A stretch of 22,956 nucleotides of DNA from Ferruginibacter sp. (GTDB lineage: Bacteria > Bacteroidota > Bacteroidia > Chitinophagales > Chitinophagaceae): assembly GCA_025352435.1 (NCBI GenBank), contig JANXTN010000163.1, positions 1-22,956 of the forward strand, read 5' to 3'. This document shows positions 1-6,826 of this stretch, one piece after another (the stretch's first letter is position 1; every line of letters begins with the position of its first letter). The notes beneath the pieces are model-generated. The model was not told the DNA's origin. It searched no databases and saw nothing but the letters and a program-made list of their open reading frames with translations. Made by a program: the position numbers and the translations under genes.

Positions 1-892
1 CGCGGAATATGAACAACGCACCTACGACGAGTGCCATCGAAGCGAAGAAACTAAGTACAGACGAAGCCATTCGCTCGTTCACTTGCCGCGCTCGCGAAGC
101 CATCAAGTCCACGATGCGAAAATTAGCCTGGCTGACCTTAGGTACGTTCTCTTCTTCAAATTCTGAAACCACTGAAGTTTGTTTTCTGCTCTTGCAGTAA
201 ACGATTGCTGAACCTTTTACATTACGCAATATTTCTAGTAGCTTGGTTTCTTTAGATGCCGGTTTAAAAACGCTGTACGATAAATTTGGCCTGGCAAATG
301 ATTGTTGAAATTTTAGGTAGTTTGTATGAAAAAGCAGGTTTATGCAAATATCATCTTGCACTGATAAGGTAGCTGATGCAGTTAATGCAATAATTGGCAC
401 ATCCGGCAACTCTTCTCGCAAGTTTGCAATTCGTATGTATGATGGCCTAAAATCATATCCCCATTGAGAGATACAATGCGCTTCGTCAACAGCTATCAGA
501 GTGGGTTTAAGTGCAGGTAAATATTCAAGAAATAGTTTTGTTTCAAGCCGCTCAGGCGATACATACAAAAATTTATAATTTCCAAAAGCTGCATTTTGTA
601 AAGTTTGTTTTACTTCTGCAAACGACATTCCTGAGTAAATAGAAAGTACACCGATTCCTTTCTTTTTTAAATTTTCTACTTGGTCTTTTATCAAAGCAAT
701 CAACGGACTAATCACCAAACACAAACCCTCACTCATTAACGCTGGAATCTGAAAGCAAATAGATTTACCGCCACCGGTCGGTAAAACAGCAAGTGTATCT
801 TTTTGGGCTAATACCGAATTGATGATCTCTTCCTGTAATGGCCTGAATGTATCGTAACCGTAATATTTTTTGAGGATTTCTTGTGGAGACAT
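1..892 (-). CDS. recQ: ATP-dependent DNA helicase RecQ, N-terminal part, truncated at window edge
   Basis: The reading frame starts at the ATG complementary to 890-892 and stays open to base 1, so the C-terminus is missing. It is a superfamily 2 helicase that unwinds DNA during recombination and repair. Visible motifs are motif 0 (FRPLQEEII), Walker A PTGGGKS with Lys43, SPLIALIKDQV, YVSPERL, the DEAH box at residues 136-139 and the ALTASAT motif III. After the start of the second RecA lobe (IVYCKSRKQT, near 185-210) the protein stops resembling RecQ. The last ~50 residues (codons below about 165) show no RecQ motif, lie in clearly GC-richer DNA (my count is 79/150 for 1-150 against 56/150 for 151-300) and end in a hydrophobic run. 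The RecQ identity is certain for 170-892; the tail may be foreign or an assembly join. RQC and HRDC domains cannot be assessed. Confidence 0.9.
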   Translation of the reverse strand, partial: MSPQEILKKYYGYDTFRPLQEEIINSVLAQKDTLAVLPTGGGKSICFQIPALMSEGLCLVISPLIALIKDQVENLKKKGIGVLSIYSGMSFAEVKQTLQNAAFGNYKFLYVSPERLETKLFLEYLPALKPTLIAVDEAHCISQWGYDFRPSYIRIANLREELPDVPIIALTASATLSVQDDICINLLFHTNYLKFQQSFARPNLSYSVFKPASKETKLLEILRNVKGSAIVYCKSRKQTSVVSEFEEENVPKVSQANFRIVDLMASRARQVNERMASSVLSFFASMALVVGALFIFR

Positions 893-988
893 TTTACTGC
901 AACGCTTTCTCTTTTAATAAAAGTAAAGCATTCATTTTTATTTACTAAAAGAATAAAGATGAAGTAATCTGATAGAGGTTGCAACTTT

Positions 989-3106
989 TTAATCTACCTT
1001 TTTTACAAACAACCTCACTGAATTTACTGCCAATACAATATCGCTAAAACCCATAGCCAATGCAGCTAGCGTAGGAGTAAGCAGCCCAAAGGCAGCAATA
1101 GGAAGTGCTACAATATTGTAAATAAATGCCCAGAACAAATTTTGCTTGATGGTGAGGTAAGTATGCTTGCCCAAGCCAAGTGCTAATGGTAAATTTTTAA
1201 TACCGCTGTTCATTAAGATGACATCGGAGCTCTGCATGGCAATGTGAGATGCATCACTTAATGAAATTCCCAGCGTAGCTTTTGCTAGAGCCGGTGCGTC
1301 ATTTATACCATCCCCTACCATTGCTGTTGGCACTGCATTATTTAATGCAGTGATCTTTTCCATTTTTTGTGAAGGAGTTTGTTCGGCATATACTTCATCA
1401 ATACCAAGTTTGCTTCCTATCAAATCACATTTGTGTTGCTGGTCGCCACTCAGTAAAATGGTTTTAATACTTTTTTTATGCAGAGCCGCTATCACTTCTT
1501 TCGCCTCCGGTCTTATTTCATCCTGCACGTCTATCCATCCTATTTCTACGCCATTTTTTAAGACATAAATATTATGCTGTGTTAAACCACTATTTCCTTT
1601 TAATAATTTAAAAGATCCTGCTTCATAATTATTCTCATCACCGTCAGTTGCTTTTATTCCAATCCCTTTTACTTCCTCTATATTTTTCCATAGGATTGGT
1701 TGGTTCGTTTTCCATTGGTTTACAATTGTCTTAGCTATAGGATGATTAGAGAATTTCTCAAGAGAGAATACGATCCTTTTAAACTCTGCTTCGTTAATGG
1801 TGCTTTCAAAATTTGTAATGGTGAAGAGCCCGGTAGTAAGCGTCCCTGTTTTATCAAACACCACCTGCTGTATTTTCTTAAAAGATTCTAATGCACTTGC
1901 ATTTTTAAAAAGTATTCCAAGCTTTGCTGCTCTGCCTAGTCCAACTGCAATAGCGGCGGGTGTTGCAAGGCCCATAGCGCAAGGGCAAGATATTACCAAC
2001 ACTGCAATAGCCCTCATAAGCGAATCACCGCTGCTTATATTGAATGCAAAATAGTTTACAACAAAAGTTACTGTCGATAATACTAGAACTGCCGGGACAA
2101 AAATGGCACTTATCTGATCTGCAAGTTTTTGCATCGGCGGTTTTTCCGCCTGCGCCTGCTCCACCATTTTTACAATTCCTGAGAGCACGGTATCTTTTCC
2201 GGCTGCTGTCACCTGTGCCTTCACAAGCCCATCTTCCAAAACACTTCCACCTATTAAAAAATCTTTTTTAGTCTTGGGTAATGGCAGGCTTTCACCTGTA
2301 ATGATTGCTTCATTCACATTGCAATCACCCCACAATATTTTACAATCAGCCGGTACTTGCTCGCCATTTTTTATCAGTACAAGGTCACCCGTTTTCAAAT
2401 AAATATTTTCCAGCGGAAAAATTTGTTCTTTGTGTTCATCATCAAAAGCAATCATGTTTGCCATCACCTTTTGCGACTTCGTAAGGCTACGCACTGCTTT
2501 TTGTGTAGACTGTATAGATGCTTCTTCCAGGTAATTGCCAAAAAATACAAGTGTGATGATAGATGCCGTTGTTTCAAAAAACATATATTGTTCACCGAGC
2601 TGTAACGCAACACCGACAAGGCTGTACACAAAAGATGCTAGGGTACCCACAGCTATAAGCACGTTCATATTAGGCATGCTATGCAACAAACTTTTTACAG
2701 CACTTCGTCCAAAAAAATACATGCCTGTTACAAAAACCGGCAGGCACAAACCAATCTGCACCCACGGGTTCATCAGCCAATGTGTGTAGGTGCCCATCGG
2801 CAACATGTGCATCATTAACGACAGCGTAAATGGCACCGTAAATAAAAACCGTTGTTTGTTAGTGGCTAAAAAAGATCTCTTTTTTGGTGCATCAGAAGCC
2901 GCTTCATCCACCACTTGGTAACCAAGTTTTGTGATGCCTTTATTTATTTTTGTACTAGATAATTCCTCCTCAGATGTGAAACTCACTGCACCCGTTATTG
3001 GGTTCACCTGCACATTTTGCAACCCTTCTTTTTTCAGATAATTAGATACACTCAACGCACAGTTGCTGCAAGTCATTCCCTCCACTTTTAGTTCCGTCGT
3101 TTGCAT
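989..3106 (-). CDS. copA: Copper-translocating P1B-type ATPase
   Basis: An inner-membrane ATPase that most likely exports Cu+ from the cytoplasm. The 705-residue chain has one N-terminal heavy-metal-associated domain with GMTCSNC (Cys13 and Cys16), then membrane segments, the TGES actuator motif (ITGES), and the intramembrane metal site Cys374-Pro-Cys376. The phosphorylated Asp418 lies in DKTGTLT, the nucleotide-binding HP dipeptide in SNHPIAKT, and the hinge in GDGINDAPA. The last two helices carry YN (FIYNIVALP) and MGFSD...NSVRL, matching the Cu+ subgroup; the usual Ser-Ser of the last helix is Ser-Asp here. The start is fixed because the next Met lies inside the metal-binding loop. It is transcribed away from tsaE. 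A TAnnTTTG element sits four bases before the ATG, so the mRNA may be leaderless. No copper-responsive regulator gene lies next to it in the window. Confidence 0.95.
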   Translation of the reverse strand: MQTTELKVEGMTCSNCALSVSNYLKKEGLQNVQVNPITGAVSFTSEEELSSTKINKGITKLGYQVVDEAASDAPKKRSFLATNKQRFLFTVPFTLSLMMHMLPMGTYTHWLMNPWVQIGLCLPVFVTGMYFFGRSAVKSLLHSMPNMNVLIAVGTLASFVYSLVGVALQLGEQYMFFETTASIITLVFFGNYLEEASIQSTQKAVRSLTKSQKVMANMIAFDDEHKEQIFPLENIYLKTGDLVLIKNGEQVPADCKILWGDCNVNEAIITGESLPLPKTKKDFLIGGSVLEDGLVKAQVTAAGKDTVLSGIVKMVEQAQAEKPPMQKLADQISAIFVPAVLVLSTVTFVVNYFAFNISSGDSLMRAIAVLVISCPCAMGLATPAAIAVGLGRAAKLGILFKNASALESFKKIQQVVFDKTGTLTTGLFTITNFESTINEAEFKRIVFSLEKFSNHPIAKTIVNQWKTNQPILWKNIEEVKGIGIKATDGDENNYEAGSFKLLKGNSGLTQHNIYVLKNGVEIGWIDVQDEIRPEAKEVIAALHKKSIKTILLSGDQQHKCDLIGSKLGIDEVYAEQTPSQKMEKITALNNAVPTAMVGDGINDAPALAKATLGISLSDASHIAMQSSDVILMNSGIKNLPLALGLGKHTYLTIKQNLFWAFIYNIVALPIAAFGLLTPTLAALAMGFSDIVLAVNSVRLFVKKVD

Positions 3107-3110
3107 GCTG

Positions 3111-3118
3111 CAAAATTA
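3111..3118 (-). promoter_or_regulatory. Bacteroidota -7 element (TAATTTTG) of copA
   Basis: The minus strand reads TAATTTTG followed by CAGC and the copA ATG. This fits the Bacteroidota consensus TAnnTTTG. No clear -33 TTTG is seen at the expected spacing. The predicted start of transcription falls close to the start codon. Confidence 0.55.
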
Positions 3119-3156
3119 TCTTCAATCTGCGTTAACCATATACTAATTATGCCATT

Positions 3157-3164
3157 TATCTTTG
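3157..3164 (+). promoter_or_regulatory. Bacteroidota -7 element (TATCTTTG) of tsaE
   Basis: TATCTTTG is followed by CAAC and the tsaE ATG, the same geometry as the copA element on the other strand. A -33 TTTG is not evident. Transcription would start about at the ATG. Confidence 0.55.
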
Positions 3165-3168
3165 CAAC

Positions 3169-3582
3169 ATGGATGTACTTTTTACCCTTCCACAAATACA
3201 AACAGCGGCAGCAGCGTTTTTAGATGCTGTAAAAAATCTCAACGTTGTAGCTCTTCATGGCGAAATGGGCGCAGGTAAAACCACTTTTATACATGCTGTT
3301 TGCGAGGAACTCGGCGTGGCAAATGCAGTAAGTAGTCCAACCTTTTCAATTATAAACGAATACTCAACTGCAGCAGGCAAAACCATTTATCATTTGGATC
3401 TCTATCGTCTTAAATCTGTCGAAGAAGCCATTGATGCAGGCGTGGAAGATTGTTTTTACAGCGGTAACATGTGCTTAGTGGAATGGCCCGAAATTGCTCC
3501 GTCTCTCTTCCCGGAGAATACCATAAACGCCTATATAGAAATTGCGGGTGATGATGAAAGGAGATTGGTCATTAAAAAATAA
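3169..3582 (+). CDS. tsaE: tRNA threonylcarbamoyladenosine biosynthesis ATPase TsaE
   Basis: TsaE works with TsaB and TsaD in the cytoplasm to make the t6A37 modification of tRNAs that read ANN codons; its ATPase cycle resets the TsaBD complex. The 137-residue protein has the usual family length. Visible motifs are Walker A GEMGAGKTT at 31-39 (Lys37), SSPTFSIINEY at 55-65, HLDLYRL at 75-81 with Asp77, and VEWPE at 104-108, all hallmarks of the family. The start is supported by a TAnnTTTG element just upstream and by the lack of another Met before the P-loop. Its plus-strand neighbour is alanine dehydrogenase, separated by a 242-base repeat-bearing spacer. TsaE, Ald and PorX are often neighbours in Bacteroidota (from memory). 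Confidence 0.96.
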   Translation: MDVLFTLPQIQTAAAAFLDAVKNLNVVALHGEMGAGKTTFIHAVCEELGVANAVSSPTFSIINEYSTAAGKTIYHLDLYRLKSVEEAIDAGVEDCFYSGNMCLVEWPEIAPSLFPENTINAYIEIAGDDERRLVIKK

Positions 3583-3659
3583 TTTATGAATGGAATCGTT
3601 TATTAGTTCAATGGTTAACTAGTTGATTTGAGAGTTTTGTTTAAATTGTACAACTTTAT

Positions 3660-3813
3660 AAAATCTAAAAGTTCAATATTTTTTTTAAATAAAAGTGATG
3701 TGTCGCATTTAACCGATCAACCAATCAACCATTTTTAAAATCTAAAAGTTCATTTATATTCTCTAAATAAAATTGAAGTGTTGCAATTAACTATTCAACT
3801 ATTCAACCATTCA
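3660..3813. repeat. Imperfect 77-bp tandem duplication in the tsaE-ald spacer
   Basis: Both units open with the same 16 bases, AAAATCTAAAAGTTCA, at 3660-3675 and 3737-3752, giving a period of 77. Unit 2 stays alignable with unit 1 over its length at roughly three quarters identity (AAATAAAA..TG..GTG.. and CAAC..TCAACCATT). The 3' end of each unit is made of 7-8 bp words (ATCAACC, or CTATTCAA/CCATTCAA). A diverged reverse-complement word, ATGGTTAACTAGTTGAT, lies at 3611-3627 and could pair with 3716-3732 (14 of 17). Of the 242-base gap between tsaE and ald, nothing else is recognised. Confidence 0.75.
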
Positions 3814-3824
3814 ACAACCGAACC

Positions 3825-5039
3825 ATGGCCACCACAAAACCTTTTGTATCTCCCTCTCTCACTTACGAAACCCTTGAAGAAACCCTCGATATAAAACCCA
3901 AGAGAGAAGCGCTGTGCATAGGCATACCAAAGGAAGATTCGTTCAATGAAAACCGCATTGCCCTCACGCCGGATGCGGTGAGCGTAATAGTTGCAAACGG
4001 TCACGAAGTAAATGTAGAAAGCAACGCTGGTATAGGTGCAAATTATACTGATAACGATTATAGCGAAGCAGGTGCAAAAATTCTATACGATAAGCAACAG
4101 GTTTTTGAGTGTGATATCATTGTAAAAAGCGCACCTGTAAGCCTTGAAGATTGTGAACTACTCAAAATGAACCAATACATCATTTCCCCCATTCATTTGG
4201 CAGAAATGAAGAGAGAAATATTGCTGAAGATGATGGCAAAAAAAATAACCGCCCTCAGTTTTGAAAATCTAAAAGATGATAGCGGTCATAACCCAATTGT
4301 ACGCAGCATGAGTGAGATTGCCGGCTCCGCAGTTATGCTTATTGCCGGACAGTATTTAAGCAATGCCAATAATGGAAAAGGCGTACTGGTAGGCGGTATA
4401 AGTGGCATACCACCCACAAAAGTTATTATTTTAGGTGCCGGTATTGTGGGTGAGTATGCAGCACGTACGGCATTAGCCATGGGTGCAAGCGTAAAGATTT
4501 TTGATAACAGTATTTACAGATTGAAACGTTTGCAAAATAACATCGGTGGTCGTTTATGGACCTCCGTTATAGAGCCTAAAATTTTAGCGAAGCAATTAAA
4601 AACATGCGATGTGGCGGTAGGAGCACTTAGCAATGATGGGGGCAGAACGCCTATGGTAGTAACCGAAACAATGGTAAGCAACATGCGCAAAGGCAGTGTA
4701 ATTGTTGATGTGAGCATAGATCATGGCGGCTGTTTTGAAACTAGCGTAGTAACCACACATAAGGAACCAACTTTTACAAAGTATGATGTAATACATTATT
4801 GCGTACCCAATATTCCAAGCGGTTTTGCCCGCACCGCCTCGCAGGCCATCAGTAATGTATTGATGCCGCTCCTGCTAGAAACCGCTGAAGACGGCGGCGT
4901 AGACAATGTAATTTGGTATAAATACAATATTCGTGCAGGCATCTATTTATTCAAAGGCTCCCTAACAAATTTTCACCTCAGTGAAAGGTTTAATCTAAAA
5001 TTTACTGATTTGAATTTGTTGATTGCGAGTAGGAGATGA
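3825..5039 (+). CDS. ald: Alanine dehydrogenase (NAD-dependent)
   Basis: It interconverts L-alanine and pyruvate plus ammonia using NAD in the cytoplasm. The 404-residue chain carries all residues expected from characterised alanine dehydrogenases: Arg44 in NRIALTP, Lys101 in IVKSAPV, His124 in SPIHLAEM and Asp299 in VDVSIDHGGCFET, with a Rossmann turn GAGIVGEYAA at 204-213. Compared with the ~371-residue enzymes it has about 29 extra N-terminal residues, ending in LDIKPKREA, and a slightly different C-terminus. The related NAD(P) transhydrogenase alpha subunit is the main alternative, but GGCFET and the conserved active-site set favour Ald. No TAnnTTTG element lies close to its ATG. Its promoter may sit in the duplicated spacer or it may be co-transcribed with tsaE. 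It converges on the lpx operon across a hairpin. Confidence 0.92.
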   Translation: MATTKPFVSPSLTYETLEETLDIKPKREALCIGIPKEDSFNENRIALTPDAVSVIVANGHEVNVESNAGIGANYTDNDYSEAGAKILYDKQQVFECDIIVKSAPVSLEDCELLKMNQYIISPIHLAEMKREILLKMMAKKITALSFENLKDDSGHNPIVRSMSEIAGSAVMLIAGQYLSNANNGKGVLVGGISGIPPTKVIILGAGIVGEYAARTALAMGASVKIFDNSIYRLKRLQNNIGGRLWTSVIEPKILAKQLKTCDVAVGALSNDGGRTPMVVTETMVSNMRKGSVIVDVSIDHGGCFETSVVTTHKEPTFTKYDVIHYCVPNIPSGFARTASQAISNVLMPLLLETAEDGGVDNVIWYKYNIRAGIYLFKGSLTNFHLSERFNLKFTDLNLLIASRR

Positions 5040-5066
5040 TGTAAAGAATTTCTGTCTATCTTTTTT

Positions 5067-5082
5067 CTTTAATCTTTTGTCT
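5067..5082. repeat. 16-mer word repeat, copy 1 (matches 19239-19254)
   Basis: CTTTAATCTTTTGTCT occurs here and identically at 19239-19254. Here it lies in a pyrimidine-rich run (about 5050-5095) just past the ald stop codon. Both copies are intergenic and read the same way on the plus strand. Confidence 0.7.
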
Positions 5083-5132
5083 TCTTGTCTTTTTTGGGGC
5101 ATAATTATTAAATCTTTTCCCAACATTAGTCA

Positions 5133-5223
5133 CGGGCTTATTCACTGCAATACTTTTTGTTCAAAGGCAACAAAAAATATTTACGTTTTTATCCCTGCCA
5201 TGCGCAGCATTTTATCTTTTTTC
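5133..5223. repeat. Interspersed intergenic repeat, copy A
   Basis: The left end, CGGGCTTATTCACTGCAAT (5133-5151), matches 21655-21672 with one extra base. The right end, CAGCATTTTATCTTTTTTC (5205-5223), matches 21685-21703 with one mismatch. The middle differs in length and sequence (53 bases here, 12 in copy B). This repeat fills much of the 252-base spacer between convergent ald and the ABC gene. Confidence 0.65.
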
Positions 5224-5258
5224 GGCTTTTTTTATTTGCTATTTTTTTTGAGAATTAA

Positions 5259-5293
5259 GAGAGATAACATCTTTTCAAAAGGTGTTATCTCTT
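5259..5293. terminator. Long hairpin between convergent ald and ABC ATPase genes
   Basis: GAGATAACA (5261-5269) pairs with TGTTATCTC (5283-5291). Pairing extends inward through T-G, C-G and T-A pairs and outward by two more, giving roughly a 15-bp stem with a tiny loop. It abuts the stop codon of the minus-strand ABC gene. A T-tract is poor on either side, so it may act as a bidirectional terminator or a 3' mRNA protector. Confidence 0.65.
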
Positions 5294-5909
5294 ACTTGTA
5301 ATCCCCAATCCTAATAACGGCCTCACAGTTTTCATACTCTGTTTTATCATTGCTGCTCACAATAACCAAGCGGTTAGTGGTATGTTGTGCCCACAAATTT
5401 TTGTACACTTCTATTCCTTCCTCATCAAGATTGGTGGTCGGTTCATCGAGCAGCAAAACAGATGTGTTGCTAAAAAAAGCCTGTGCAAGTTTGAGGCGTT
5501 GTTTCATACCACTGCTGAAATAGCGTATTTGTTTATCGGCAGCGTTTTGTAGCCCCACTGCCTGCAGTATCTCTGCAAAGCTTACAGTAAAGAGTTTAAA
5601 ATGATTGTGGAATGTAAGAAATGCATTAGCCGTCATTTCTTCTACCAAATCAAGATAAGGTGCAGCGATCGCAATTTGTTTGTAGGAATTTTCGGCAGCG
5701 ATTATTTCATTTTGCGTACTGGTATAATATTCTATTTTTCCTTCGCTGTGTAAAGAAGCGCCAGCTATTATTTGTAAGAGAGTAGATTTTCCCGAACCGT
5801 TGGTGCCCGTAATTACATAAGATTTTCCTTGTAAAAATTGGTAATCCAATTTTCTAAAAATCCATTCCCGGTTAAATCTTTTTCCGGTATTGCTGAGGTG
5901 GATATTCAA
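5292..5909 (-). CDS. Orphan ABC transporter ATP-binding protein, CcmA-like
   Basis: A 205-residue single ABC ATPase domain. Walker A GTNGSGKST is at 35-43 (Lys41), the signature FSSGMKQR at 131-138, and Walker B VLLLDEP at 151-157 with the catalytic Glu156. Two usual elements are altered: the Q-loop region reads IAAPYLDLVEEMT without the normal Gln, and the switch segment reads VIVSSNDKTE with Asn in place of the usual His. I recall similar readings in Bacteroidota relatives, so this may be a family trait. No permease gene is adjacent. The gene starts six bases after the lpxA stop codon and is the last gene of the lpx operon. Its partner and substrate are unknown; a role in envelope or lipid traffic is only a guess from context. 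Confidence 0.85.
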   Translation of the reverse strand: MNIHLSNTGKRFNREWIFRKLDYQFLQGKSYVITGTNGSGKSTLLQIIAGASLHSEGKIEYYTSTQNEIIAAENSYKQIAIAAPYLDLVEEMTANAFLTFHNHFKLFTVSFAEILQAVGLQNAADKQIRYFSSGMKQRLKLAQAFFSNTSVLLLDEPTTNLDEEGIEVYKNLWAQHTTNRLVIVSSNDKTEYENCEAVIRIGDYK

Positions 5910-5915
5910 AATAAA

Positions 5916-6713
5916 TTAGTCTTCTATGTTGCTGCCTTTTAAATGGCGCTTGATGATTCCCCTACCGCTGTCTCTTATAAAAGTTACAATTTCATCCCGT
6001 TCATTTGTTGCAGGTATTTCTTCTTCAATGTAATTTAGTGCCTGTGTAGTGTTTAATCCTTTGTTATAAATAATTCTGTAAATATTGAGTATCTCATTAA
6101 TACTATCCAAAGAAAATCCTCTTCTCTTTAACCCGACAGAATTTACGCCTGCATAACTTATGGGTTCGTGACCAGCTTTAATAAATGGCGGTACATCTTT
6201 TCTTATTAAAGACCCACCACTAATGATTACGTGCTGACCTACTTTCACAAATTGGTGCACCGCACACATGCCACCGAGTATAGAATAATCACCCAATTCC
6301 ACATGCCCCGCAAGTTGTGTGTTGTTGCTCATTATGCAGTTATCACCTACCACACAATCATGTGCAATATGGCAATACGCCATTATCAAACAGTTGTTGC
6401 CCACCTTGGTTGTCCACGTTGCTTTACTACCTCTATTGATCGTTACAAATTCTCTGATAGTTGTGTTGTCGCCAATTTCCACCGTAGTGTCTTCGCCACT
6501 ATACTTAAGATCTTGCGGTATGGCAGAAATAACTGCTCCCGGAAAAATGCGGCAGTTGCTCCCTATTCTGGCACCATCCATTATGGTCACATTGCTGCCT
6601 ATCCATGTGCCTTCGCCAATTTCCACATTGGAGTGAATCACGCTAAACGGATCTACCTTTACATTGGTAGCCAATTTTGCGTGTGGGTGTATGTATGTGT
6701 GTGGGTGTATCAT
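5916..6713 (-). CDS. lpxA: UDP-N-acetylglucosamine O-acyltransferase LpxA
   Basis: It catalyses the first step of lipid A synthesis, transfer of an R-3-hydroxyacyl group from acyl carrier protein to the 3-OH of UDP-GlcNAc, in the cytoplasm. The 265-residue chain is typical. A left-handed beta helix of hexapeptide repeats spans about 1-180 and a helical C-terminal domain follows. The signature HIAHDCVVGD holds His115 and the catalytic His118. Further family marks are NTQLAGHV, GLKRRGFS and the C-terminal GRGIIKRH. The N-terminus repeats IHPH at 2-5 and 8-11, encoded by a 12-bp DNA repeat with an 18-bp period (6681-6692 and 6699-6710), in frame. It follows lpxC/fabZ after a 109-base spacer. Confidence 0.97.
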   Translation of the reverse strand: MIHPHTYIHPHAKLATNVKVDPFSVIHSNVEIGEGTWIGSNVTIMDGARIGSNCRIFPGAVISAIPQDLKYSGEDTTVEIGDNTTIREFVTINRGSKATWTTKVGNNCLIMAYCHIAHDCVVGDNCIMSNNTQLAGHVELGDYSILGGMCAVHQFVKVGQHVIISGGSLIRKDVPPFIKAGHEPISYAGVNSVGLKRRGFSLDSINEILNIYRIIYNKGLNTTQALNYIEEEIPATNERDEIVTFIRDSGRGIIKRHLKGSNIED

Positions 6714-6719
6714 TTATTT

Positions 6720-6826
6720 AATGTGAAAATATGAAAATGCCTCAATGTGAAGATGAATAGTTAATGGTGATAATATTTTTTGCAATGTACACAATTGGCA
6801 CATTTGCTAATTTTCACATTTGCTAA
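6720..6826. repeat. Direct and inverted repeats between lpxC/fabZ and lpxA
   Basis: CACATTTGCTAA occurs at 6799-6810 and 6815-6826, the second overlapping the lpxC/fabZ stop codon. AATGTGAAAAT at 6720-6730 and ATTTTCACATT at 6810-6820 form a perfect 11-bp inverted repeat, so the intercistronic mRNA could fold back across about 79 bases. Similar words (ATGTGAAGATG) lie between. Function is unknown; it may affect relative expression of the two cistrons. Confidence 0.6.

Noticed and set aside
9..200. Plus-strand 63-residue open frame in the GC-rich left end
   Set aside because: It overlaps the continuing recQ-side frame and runs across the composition break into sequence that clearly codes for RecQ on the other strand. 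No recognisable motif.
3153..3164. Copper-box operator for copA
   Set aside because: The short copA-tsaE spacer has an isolated GTTAAC palindrome (3131-3136) but no convincing CueR- or CopY-type operator.
5023..5301. Plus-strand 92-residue frame overlapping the ald end
   Set aside because: Its Phe/Leu-rich product comes from T-rich repeat DNA and a hairpin; start lies inside ald. Best explained as a chance frame.
6231..6734. Plus-strand 167-residue frame
   Set aside because: Antisense shadow of lpxA, whose motifs are unmistakable; the His/Tyr/Cys-rich product has no domain pattern.
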